Below are positions 1 through 5,502 of a stretch of 6,585 nucleotides of DNA, piece by piece. The position numbers and the translations under genes were made by a program. The stretch lies in contig CAIQJD010000368.1 of assembly GCA_903872005.1 (NCBI GenBank), forward strand, positions 1-6,585. The letters run 5' to 3'. The notes under the pieces are model-generated. The model had not been told where the DNA came from, made no database searches, and was given only the letters and a program-made list of their open reading frames with translations. This DNA is from an uncultured bacterium. GTDB taxonomy: Bacteria > Chloroflexota > Anaerolineae > JACIWP01. The first letter of the stretch is position 1. Every line of letters begins with the position of its first letter.

Positions 1-351
1 CACCGGAGGACCGACACCATCCTCGTGGAGCCGCGGCGGCTCGTGATCCTCGAGGGAATCATGATCTATTTCGACCGGCGGGTGCGGGACCTCGTGGACC
101 TGAAGCTCTACGTCGACACCCCGGACGACATCCGCTTCATCCGCCGGCTGCGCCGCGACATCGAAGAGCGCGGCCGCACCGTCGAATCGGTAGTGCAGCA
201 ATACCTCAGCACCGTGCGCCCCATGCACCTCGATTTCGTCGAGCCGAGCAAGCGTTACGCCGACATCATCGTCCCCGAAGGGGGCTTCAACCTTGTGGCG
301 CTGGACATGATTGTGGCGCGCGTCCGGGCGATGTTGAGCAACGCGCCGTAG
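1..351 (+). CDS. udk: Uridine kinase, C-terminal part (5' end outside window)
   Basis: This is the C-terminal 116 residues of a uridine kinase, the cytosolic enzyme that phosphorylates uridine and cytidine to UMP and CMP in pyrimidine salvage. The frame is open from base 1, so the gene starts upstream and the internal ATG/GTG codons are not the real start; stop TAG is at 349-351. Family hallmarks are clear: an ILEGI strand-turn, a '[18 protein letters not shown]' segment that fits the nucleotide/lid region, then '[13 protein letters not shown]' and '[20 protein letters not shown]', which are typical of uridine kinase rather than phosphoribulokinase. The P-loop lies outside the window and cannot be checked. 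Base composition matches the window. No link to the operon downstream is evident, since a 188-bp gap with no shared signal separates them. Confidence 0.92.
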   Translation, partial: HRRTDTILVEPRRLVILEGIMIYFDRRVRDLVDLKLYVDTPDDIRFIRRLRRDIEERGRTVESVVQQYLSTVRPMHLDFVEPSKRYADIIVPEGGFNLVALDMIVARVRAMLSNAP

Positions 352-539
352 GCGATTTCGCGGCATCGCCCTTGTGATTTCGTAGCATCGCCCTGGGCGT
401 CTTGGCCGCTCCGCCAAACGCGCACAAAGCGCGAGACTACGGGGCGTCCGAGGCGGTGGGGCAACGGCTCACCCTACGCCAATCCGCGTTCATCCGCGTC
501 CCCATTCCCGAGCGACGCGCAAGTATCAGGAGGCATGAC
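352..539 (+). other. Intergenic gap with short direct repeats
   Basis: No gene is supported in these 188 bases. A 19-nt unit occurs twice at a 22-nt period (354-372 and 376-394, 17 of 19 identical). The first copy can also form a 6-bp GGCGAT/ATCGCC hairpin just after the udk stop. ATCCGCGT occurs at 482-489 and 492-499. I found no convincing -35/-10 pair for the downstream operon. An open frame running in from 402 is an upstream extension of the next gene; it lacks a ribosome binding site and is not treated as coding. Confidence 0.6.
528..533 (+). promoter_or_regulatory. Shine-Dalgarno AGGAGG that fixes the start at 540
   Basis: A perfect AGGAGG lies six bases before the ATG at 540. It selects this start over the longer in-frame ATG at 402, and over the out-of-frame ATG at 535, which sits too close. 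Confidence 0.85.
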
Positions 540-1616
540 ATGGGCTTCTCAGACACCGCAGATCGGGCCGGCATCCTGGCTTCGATGGACAACGTCCTCA
601 CTTTCCAGGCGCTCTTCTTCCGCCACTTTGCGCCGCCGGTGGAGCGTCACTTCGGCGCGCCGGGCGAGGCCGCCGTCACGGCCGCGCTGACCCGCTACGG
701 GCGCTGGCGCGGCGAGCAGATGGCCGCGCGCCAGCGGGCCGCGGGGCTGCCGCTGAATGCCGTCTCGCTCTTCCTGGCCTGGGACTTCGGCGATTGGCAT
801 TGCTTTGGGGCATTGGGCGCTGGCGAAGCCCAGGGCAATCCGCAGCAGGTCAGCGTCACGACGCGTTCCACCCCGATGTGGGATTATTGGCGCGCCCAGG
901 ATCTGACGCCCCTGGCGCGGCGCTACTATGCCGCTGTCTATCCGGCCGTGGCCGCCGGCTATGGCGCTGAGGTTGATCTGCCGGCGGCCGGCCCCAACCT
1001 GATCGCGCCCTGGACGGTGGTCTGGAAGACGCCGGCACAGCCGGGCGGCGCGGCGCAGCCCCTCCGCAGCGATCTGCTGGATCGGCCGGCCGATGCCGTC
1101 GAGGTCTTGCGTTGGACATCCATGTGCAATGGGGCGTTGTATTACTTCATCGCCGATGAGACGACGCGGCGCTTCGATATGGCCGGCGAAGCGGTGATGC
1201 GCCAGAGCATCCGCGACCTGGGTCTGGAGCGGGCGGCAACGCAGAAGGCCAGGCACGGCGCGGCCGGCTGGCCCCTGGACCTGGTCACGCTGCAAAATCA
1301 TTGGGACGGCGACTTTCTGTCGCTTTGGAAGTTCGCGCCAGGCCTCCTCACGCCGGGGACGTGGCATCAAGACTGCATTGAATGCCCGTACTTCGACGTC
1401 TGGCAATCTTTCGGCAAGCGTGGCCTGGCTCTGGGCTACATGTACGACTATGAGCTGCACCCGACATACTACCGGGCCTACCATCCCGATTGCGTCGTGC
1501 AGTTTGAGGGCATCCGCACGCGTGGCGACGAGGCGTGCAAGTTCCGCGTCTCGATTCCCAGCCTGCAGGAGCCGGACGAGCCGGCATTCAAGGGGTATTG
1601 CGGAAAGGATATCTGA
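540..1616 (+). CDS. ATC-hydrolase-like protein with internally duplicated domain
   Basis: A 358-residue soluble protein with no signal peptide or membrane segment. Residues about 187-340 resemble the L-2-amino-thiazoline-4-carboxylic acid hydrolase family: a C279-x2-C282-P pair, then 'GLALGYMYDYELHP', then 'RTRGDEACKFRV' (GD-x2-C-x-F). Known members open a thiazoline ring on the route to cysteine; the substrate here is unknown. Residues about 26-147 look like a second, degenerate copy. GEA-x(22)-AAG at 42-69 aligns without gaps to 216-243. 'LPLNAVSL' matches 'WPLDLVTL', and T111-P-M-W-D-Y-W matches C282-P-Y-F-D-V-W. The N-terminal copy lacks both cysteines and the GD-x2-C motif. This is the first gene of a three-gene operon; the next begins 3 nt after its stop. 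The start is set by AGGAGG at 528-533. The fold assignment is from motif memory and the duplication is seen directly. Alternative: an uncharacterised relative with another hydrolytic or binding role. Confidence 0.68.
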   Translation: MGFSDTADRAGILASMDNVLTFQALFFRHFAPPVERHFGAPGEAAVTAALTRYGRWRGEQMAARQRAAGLPLNAVSLFLAWDFGDWHCFGALGAGEAQGNPQQVSVTTRSTPMWDYWRAQDLTPLARRYYAAVYPAVAAGYGAEVDLPAAGPNLIAPWTVVWKTPAQPGGAAQPLRSDLLDRPADAVEVLRWTSMCNGALYYFIADETTRRFDMAGEAVMRQSIRDLGLERAATQKARHGAAGWPLDLVTLQNHWDGDFLSLWKFAPGLLTPGTWHQDCIECPYFDVWQSFGKRGLALGYMYDYELHPTYYRAYHPDCVVQFEGIRTRGDEACKFRVSIPSLQEPDEPAFKGYCGKDI

Positions 1617-1619
1617 CCG

Positions 1620-2612
1620 ATGCGTTGCATGGACATCCGCGATTTTGACCCGCGCCAGATCGAGCCGGGGACGCAAGAAGCCGTCTATCTGCATACGACG
1701 ACGACGCCGGCCGGCCTCCCCGTCCTCCTCACGGCGCTGACGACGGCCGGCGCGCAGCCCGGCCCGGTCTTGCTCACCCTGGCCGGCATTCACGGCGACG
1801 AGTACGAGGGGCCGCTGGCGAGCATGCGCCTCTTCCGTGAACTGAAGCCGGCTGATCTGCGCGGGACGCTGGTCTCCATCACCGTCGCCAACCCGCTGGC
1901 CTTCAGCGCGGCCCGGCGCGAGACCCCCTCCGATGGCGTGAATCTCAACCGCGCCTTCCCTGGCGATCCCAATGGCAGCGTGACGCAGCAGATCGCCTAC
2001 TGGATCGGCGAGCGGCTGATCCGCCATGCTGACGCCTGCATTGATCTGCACTCCGGCGGGCATCAGTCCGATATCCCGACGATGACTGGCTACAAGGTCG
2101 GCGACGATGCGGTGGGGCAGATGCGCCGGCGCATGGCCGAAGCCTTCGGCGCGCCGGTGATCTCGCCCTACCTGAATCATCTCCCCGGCCAGGCGATGGG
2201 CTTCGCCGAGACGGTCGGCGTGCCGACGATCTACACCGAGTGCCCGGCCTTTCGCCGGCTGAATGCGCCGGCGGCGGCCATTTATCAGCGCGGCGTCCGC
2301 AACGTGCTGCGCCTCCTGGAGATGTTGGGCGGGCCGATGGAGGATGGCGGGAAGGCCATCCGCATCTTCGATGAAGGCAAGGCAGAGTATGGCGTGGCTC
2401 CGACGGTGGCCGGCTTCTTCGTGCCGGAGCGCAACGTCATGGACTATGTGAAGGCCGGCGAGCGGCTCGGCGTCGTCCTGGACATGACCGGCGCGGAAGT
2501 GGAAGTGCTGCGCGCGCCGGCCGACGGGTATATCCACATGCGCCAGTGGCGCCATCTGGCGCGCGCCGGCGGCGAGAAGCTCTATACCATCATGCGAGAG
2601 TATCCCCAATGA
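1620..2612 (+). CDS. M14-family zinc deacylase (AstE/AspA/DoeB-like)
   Basis: A 330-residue cytosolic zinc hydrolase of the succinylglutamate desuccinylase/aspartoacylase branch of M14. These enzymes remove acyl groups from N-acyl amino acids. Visible features are the zinc motif H58-x2-E61 in 'AGIHGDEYEG', N91-P-L-A-F, 'DGVNLNRAFPG' (105-115) with the substrate-binding N and R, the third zinc ligand H144 in 'DLHSGG', and the likely catalytic glutamate E207 in 'TIYTECPAF'. The small C-terminal barrel (about 250-330, 'RAPADGYIHM') is typical of the DoeB-like subgroup. Odd point: the residue after E207 is Cys, followed by Pro. ATG 1620 has AAGGA at 1605-1609 with 10-nt spacing; ATG 1629 is possible but badly spaced. 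The end overlaps the next start by ATGA, implying translational coupling. The substrate is not decidable from sequence; context suggests an N-acyl cysteine or S-conjugate. Confidence 0.85.
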   Translation: MRCMDIRDFDPRQIEPGTQEAVYLHTTTTPAGLPVLLTALTTAGAQPGPVLLTLAGIHGDEYEGPLASMRLFRELKPADLRGTLVSITVANPLAFSAARRETPSDGVNLNRAFPGDPNGSVTQQIAYWIGERLIRHADACIDLHSGGHQSDIPTMTGYKVGDDAVGQMRRRMAEAFGAPVISPYLNHLPGQAMGFAETVGVPTIYTECPAFRRLNAPAAAIYQRGVRNVLRLLEMLGGPMEDGGKAIRIFDEGKAEYGVAPTVAGFFVPERNVMDYVKAGERLGVVLDMTGAEVEVLRAPADGYIHMRQWRHLARAGGEKLYTIMREYPQ

Positions 2613-3769
2613 CCACTTACGATTTCGACCAGATCTTTGATCGGCGCGGCACGGACAGCATCAAGTGGCGCACCTATCCGCCGGATGTGCTGCCGCTCTA
2701 CGCTGCCGATATGGACTTCCCTTCGCCGCCGGCCATCGCCGAGGCGTTGCATACGCGCATCAACCATGGCTTCTTCGGTTATCCGGCCGAGCCGTTCGAG
2801 CTGCGCGAGCTGCTCGTCGAGCGGCTGGCCCGCCTGTACGGCTGGAAGATCGCGCCGGAAGCGATCGTGTTCGTGCCGCGCATCGCCGAGGGCGTGATTG
2901 ATGCGTGTCGGGCGGTGGCCGACGCCGGCGCGGACATCGTATTGCCCACGCCGATCTATTGCTTCGTGCGCGTCCTGACGGACGCCGGCTTCAACTGCCT
3001 GCATGTCCCCATGATCCCGCGCGCCGATGGGCAGCTCACTTTTGACTTCGACCGGCTGGAGGCGGCCGGCGACGATAAGACGCGCCTGCTGTTCCTGTGC
3101 AATCCCCACAATCCGATCGGGCGAGTCTATACGGAAGCGGAGCTGCGCCGGCTGGCCGAGCTGTGTCAGCGCCGGCGGCTCGTCATCGTCTCGGACGAGG
3201 TCTATTCCGACCTGGTCTTCAGCGGGCATCGGCATATCCCCATTGCCGCGCTGGACGAGGATATCGCGGCGCGGACCTTCACAGTGATGGGGCCGGGCAA
3301 GAGCTTCAATATTGCCGGCCTACGCTGCGCCTGGATCATCGCCCAGGATGCCGGGCTGCGCGACCGGTTGCAGAAGGTGGTCACCGGCCAGAGCAGCGAA
3401 GTCGGCGTGTTGGGCTGGGTGGCGGCGCTGGCGGCCTATCGCGGCGGCCAGGAGTGGCTGGAGCAGGTGTTGCGCTATCTGGAAGGAAATCGCGACTTCG
3501 TGTACGACTATGTGCGGCGCTATCTGCCCGGCGTGGAGATGGCGAAGCCGGAGGGGACGTACGTGGCCTGGCTGGACTGCCGGCAGGCCGGCATCGTCGG
3601 CAATCCGTCGGAGTTCTTCTTGCGCGAGGCGCGCGTGGCGGTGAACGATGGCGTACTCTTCGGGGCCAGCGGCGAGAGTTGCGTGCGGCTGGTCTTCGGG
3701 TCGCCGCGCAAGATGTTGCAGGAGGGGTTGGAGCGGATGCGCGTCGCGCTGGAGAAGAGCCGGCGGTAA
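2609..3769 (+). CDS. patB: MalY/PatB-type PLP cystathionine/C-S beta-lyase
   Basis: A 386-residue PLP enzyme of aminotransferase fold type I. The family splits C-S bonds of cystathionine or cysteine S-conjugates into thiol, pyruvate and ammonia. The N-terminus 'YDFDQIFDRRGTDSIKW' and 'PLYAADMDFPSPPAI' are diagnostic of MalY/PatB rather than plain aminotransferases. PLP contacts are visible: 'CNPHNPIGRVY' (164-174), D196 in 'VSDEVYSDLVF', and the Schiff-base lysine K231 in 'MGPGKSFNIAGLRCAW'. The C-terminal 'CVRLVFGSPR' carries the arginine expected to bind the substrate carboxylate. ATG 2609 overlaps the preceding TGA (ATGA), with a weak GAGAG at 2596-2600. An in-frame ATG at 2546 lies inside the previous gene and is rejected. 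It is the last gene of the operon, and its position after a deacylase fits a conjugate-cleaving role. An aminotransferase function cannot be excluded. Confidence 0.87.
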   Translation: MTTYDFDQIFDRRGTDSIKWRTYPPDVLPLYAADMDFPSPPAIAEALHTRINHGFFGYPAEPFELRELLVERLARLYGWKIAPEAIVFVPRIAEGVIDACRAVADAGADIVLPTPIYCFVRVLTDAGFNCLHVPMIPRADGQLTFDFDRLEAAGDDKTRLLFLCNPHNPIGRVYTEAELRRLAELCQRRRLVIVSDEVYSDLVFSGHRHIPIAALDEDIAARTFTVMGPGKSFNIAGLRCAWIIAQDAGLRDRLQKVVTGQSSEVGVLGWVAALAAYRGGQEWLEQVLRYLEGNRDFVYDYVRRYLPGVEMAKPEGTYVAWLDCRQAGIVGNPSEFFLREARVAVNDGVLFGASGESCVRLVFGSPRKMLQEGLERMRVALEKSRR

Positions 3770-3796
3770 ACGCCAGTGGTCGTCCGACACGCGCCC

Positions 3797-3825
3797 TTGA
3801 CCGCCGCGCGGGGTTGGTGTATGAT
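3797..3825 (+). promoter_or_regulatory. Predicted sigma-70-type promoter, TTGACC-N17-TATGAT
   Basis: The -35 TTGACC (3797-3802) and -10 TATGAT (3820-3825) have an optimal 17-bp spacer, the best promoter match in the window. The predicted transcription start near 3832 is about 200 nt upstream of the hicB remnant. It would therefore make a long leader, or a separate small RNA. Confidence 0.55.
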
Positions 3826-3842
3826 GGTTTTGACAGGGCTTG

Positions 3843-3899
3843 TCGCGCCGGCGGAGTATGCGCCTGTGGCCCTGGAGGAGGCGGCTTTCGCCGGCGCGA
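3843..3899 (+). other. Strong stem-loop in the leader after the 3797 promoter
   Basis: TCGCGCCGGCG (3843-3853) pairs perfectly with CGCCGGCGCGA (3889-3899) over 11 Watson-Crick pairs. It extends by G-U, A-U and G-U pairs to 3856/3886. An inner CGCCT/AGGCG helix (3861-3865/3879-3883) closes a 13-nt loop. No T-run follows, so it is not a standard intrinsic terminator. It starts about 11 nt after the predicted transcription start. It could be a leader structure, a small-RNA domain or a chance product of GCCGGC-rich DNA. I recognise no known riboswitch class. Confidence 0.4.
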
Positions 3900-4031
3900 A
3901 ACGTGATCTGGCTCTGAGCAGACACCGGTAGAGGCACGCCGACGGCGAAGAGGGCGTTCCGGCCGGCGTTGTTCCATGGGCGGTCGGGCCGGCGCATGCT
4001 TGATGGCTTTGGACGATAAGGCGGTGGAACC

Positions 4032-4235
4032 ATGAAACTAAAAGTCATCTTGCATGAGGCAGAAGAAGGCGGGTACTGGGCCGAAGTGCCTGCTATTCCT
4101 GGCTGCGCCACGCAAGGAGAGACGCTGGTTGATCTGTTGCAAAACCTCTATGAAGCGGTCGAAGGATGCCTGTCTGTGAATCTGTAGCGGATTCCGGTCT
4201 CTGATGCCAGCCGCATCCTGGAGATCGCGGTATGA
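4032..4235 (+). pseudogene. hicB: HicB-family antitoxin, interrupted by premature TAG
   Basis: ATG 4032 opens a 51-codon frame ending at TAG 4185-4187. The product 'MKLKVILHEAEEGGYWAEVP...GC' is the HicB N-terminal partial RNase-H-like domain ('GGYWAEVPAIPGC', then 'QGETLVDLLQNLYEAVEG'). HicB binds and neutralises the HicA mRNA-cleaving toxin. After the TAG, the same frame continues for 15 codons as 'RIPVSDASRILEIAV' to TGA 4233-4235. This is the usual conserved HicB tail, and its end gives an ATGA overlap with hicA. A single nonsense change therefore best explains the short frame. By hand count the 51-codon part is about 52 % GC, well below its neighbours, and it has no GCCGGC sites, which suggests horizontal origin. 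A shortened 51-residue antitoxin could still be made. The ribosome binding site is weak (GGTGGA region, 4024-4028). Confidence 0.8.
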
Positions 4236-4405
4236 AGTCCGTGTCCAGCAAGGAATTGGCGTGGGTTCAGGGCAGCGATCCCATCTACTTGAAGAGCGGG
4301 CGCATGGTGCGTCTATCTGTACTCATTCACGGCAATGAAACGCTCAAGGTCGGTCTCCTCCGCCACCTTATGAAGGTGGCGGAACTATCGGAGGAAGACC
4401 TGTAG
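4232..4405 (+). pseudogene. hicA: HicA-family toxin remnant: internal deletion, catalytic His lost
   Basis: A 57-codon frame, intact from ATG 4232 to TAG 4403-4405, that matches HicA at both ends. The start is 'MKSVSSKEL' and the end is 'RLSVLIHGNETLKVGLLRHL' followed by 'MKVAELSEEDL'. HicA toxins are dsRBD-like mRNA interferases of roughly 70-80 residues. About 14-15 residues between 'KELA' and 'WVQGS' (the rest of helix 1 and strand 1) are missing. The usual GSHH-I-Y catalytic motif reads G14-S-D-P-I-Y here, so the active-site histidine is absent. It is therefore expected to be inactive. It overlaps the ancestral hicB stop by ATGA, so the pair was once translationally coupled, antitoxin first. 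I call it a pseudogene on lost function, although the frame itself is open and a short protein could be made. Confidence 0.78.
4359..4383 (+). repeat. 11-bp perfect inverted repeat in 3' part of hicA
   Basis: TCCGCCACCTT (4359-4369) and AAGGTGGCGGA (4373-4383) are exact reverse complements around the ATG triplet 4370-4372. The repeat lies inside codons for the conserved 'LLRHLMKVAEL' helix, so it may be a by-product of codon choice. There is no T-run after it. Confidence 0.5.
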
Positions 4406-4473
4406 CAGGTTGCAGGTGGGTTTTGACGTCTCCTCAGTGCATGAAACGGTACGATCCCCGGACAAGGATGACC

Positions 4474-5400
4474 ATGAACAACATACTCGAAGCCATTGGC
4501 AAGACCCCGATGGTGCGACTGTCGAAGGTCAACGACACCCAGGCCACCATCCTCGCCAAGGTGGAAGCCCTGGAGCCGAGCGGCAGCGTCAAAGACGTGA
4601 TGGTGTTCAGCATCATCACCGCGGCCGAGGAACAAGGTATCCTGAAGCCGGGGATGCGGATCATCGAACAGACTTCCGGCAACGCCGGCATTGCCTATGC
4701 GATGGTTTGCGCCTTGAAGGGCTACCAATTCACCGCAGTCATGGTGGAGAATGCGCCCAAAGAACGCAGACAGATGATGCAGTCTTTTGGCGCGGAGATC
4801 GTCCTGACGCCGGCGGCAGAATGGCATCAGGGCGCGCTGGACCGGCTGGAGCAATTGGGCAAAGAGAACCAGGACGCCTGGCTGCCACGCCAATACATCA
4901 ACCCGGCGAATCAAGGCGGGCATCGCGACATTACCGGCCAGAGCATCTTGCAGCAGGTCGGGAATGACATTGACGTCTTCGTGGCCGGCGTTGGCACCGG
5001 CGGCACCCTGGTGGGCGTCACGGAAGCCTTGAAGCGCGTCCGACCGGGCGTGAAGATCGTCGCCGTGGAGCCAGAAGAGTCTGCGGTCATGAGCGGCAAG
5101 GGCACGCCGCAAATCCATCAGATCTGGGGGCTGGGAGCCGGCTTCATCACCCCCTTGATGCAGACGCATATTGGCCTCGTGGATGAGATCATCACGGTCA
5201 AGAGCGATGATGCCGCCGCCATGTCGCGGCGACTGATGCGCGAAGAAGGCTTGCTGGTCGGCATTTCTTCGGGGGCGAATGTCCTGGCTGCGCTGGAAGT
5301 GGCGCGCAAGCTGGCGAAGCACAAGACCATCGTCACGATCTTGCCCGACCGCGGCGAGCGCTACTTGAGCTACCTGTATCCGCCGGCCGGCTCGTCCTAG
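4474..5400 (+). CDS. cysK: Cysteine synthase-family PLP enzyme (divergent CysK/CysM)
   Basis: A 308-residue fold-type II PLP enzyme of the O-acetylserine sulfhydrylase family, which makes cysteine from an activated serine and sulfide. Landmarks in order: 'IGKTPMVRL' (8-16), Schiff-base lysine K40 in 'PSGSVKDV', 'TSGNAG' (67-72), 'NPAN' (143-146), phosphate loop 'GVGTGGT' (172-178), 'GISSGAN' (263-269) with the PLP-N1 serine, and 'PDRGERYLS' near the end. Two positions depart from the common pattern: SVKDV where SVKDR is usual, and TSGNAG for TSGNTG. The substrate may therefore differ. ATG 4474 is preferred because AAGGA (4464-4468) lies 5 nt upstream and the protein then begins at the family's usual point; the in-frame ATG 4423 adds 17 unrelated residues. 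No clear promoter lies in the 68 bp after hicA. Cystathionine beta-synthase-like activity is an alternative. Confidence 0.85.
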   Translation: MNNILEAIGKTPMVRLSKVNDTQATILAKVEALEPSGSVKDVMVFSIITAAEEQGILKPGMRIIEQTSGNAGIAYAMVCALKGYQFTAVMVENAPKERRQMMQSFGAEIVLTPAAEWHQGALDRLEQLGKENQDAWLPRQYINPANQGGHRDITGQSILQQVGNDIDVFVAGVGTGGTLVGVTEALKRVRPGVKIVAVEPEESAVMSGKGTPQIHQIWGLGAGFITPLMQTHIGLVDEIITVKSDDAAAMSRRLMREEGLLVGISSGANVLAALEVARKLAKHKTIVTILPDRGERYLSYLYPPAGSS

Positions 5401-5431
5401 ATTTCGGAAGTCTGCAAGACTTCCGAAATCT
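5399..5431 (+). repeat. Perfect 15-bp inverted repeat overlapping the cysK stop codon
   Basis: AGATTTCGGAAGTCT (5399-5413) is followed by a GCA loop and the exact reverse complement (5417-5431). The first two bases belong to the TAG stop. The RNA would form a very stable 15-bp hairpin. Neither strand shows a T-run beyond the stem, so it is not a textbook intrinsic terminator, although it may still halt transcription or protect the cysK mRNA 3' end. Its lower GC and perfect symmetry also fit a dispersed palindromic repeat element. Confidence 0.75.
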
Positions 5432-5451
5432 CGCCTTCCAGCCCCGCCGGC

Positions 5452-5480
5452 TTGCCGACACGCGCCCCTCATGGTATCAT
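5452..5480 (+). promoter_or_regulatory. Predicted promoter for amrS, TTGCCG-N17-TATCAT
   Basis: The -35 TTGCCG (5452-5457) and -10 TATCAT (5475-5480) are separated by 17 bp, just after the inverted repeat. Transcription would start near 5487, giving a very short leader to the GGAGG at 5489-5493. A 13-mer within it (5455-5467) is identical to one beside the 3797 promoter. Confidence 0.45.
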
Positions 5481-5502
5481 GCGCCGGCGGAGGCGCGATC
5501 CC

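Larger units (their letters stand above)
3770..4031 (+). other. 262-bp gap without a convincing gene
   Basis: The gap holds a promoter-like pair (3797-3825) and a hairpin (3843-3899), then 3900-4031, in which I recognise nothing. A 36-codon frame at 3821-3931 overlaps the -10 box and has no ribosome binding site. The first 180 bases or so are GC-rich with several GCCGGC sites like the surrounding genome; composition shifts near 4005, just before the hicB remnant. Confidence 0.5.

Noticed and set aside
402..539. 46-codon N-terminal extension of the first operon gene
   Set aside because: The ATG at 402 has no ribosome binding site and the extension runs through repeat-containing intergenic DNA. 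AGGAGG at 528 fixes the start at 540.
549..2609. 686-codon open frame on the - strand opposite the first two operon genes
   Set aside because: It mirrors codon bias of GC-rich + strand genes. It is low-complexity, rich in Arg/His/Gln/Ala and resembles no family, while both + strand genes have clear motifs and ribosome binding sites.
3821..3931. 36-codon frame starting at the ATGATG of the promoter region
   Set aside because: Its start overlaps the predicted -10 box, it has no Shine-Dalgarno sequence, and the peptide shows no recognisable features.
3900..4031. A TPP, cobalamin or glycine riboswitch in the hicB leader
   Set aside because: I looked for their conserved cores (such as CTGAGA with the TPP P4/P5 core, or the cobalamin GCCACTG box) and found only partial, unconvincing resemblance.
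4423..4455. TTGACG...TACGAT as a promoter for cysK
   Set aside because: The spacing is 21 bp, outside the useful range, and no better -10 lies at 16-18 bp.
5399..5431. Calling the 15-bp inverted repeat an intrinsic terminator
   Set aside because: No T-run follows the stem in either direction, so it is annotated as an inverted repeat and termination is left open.
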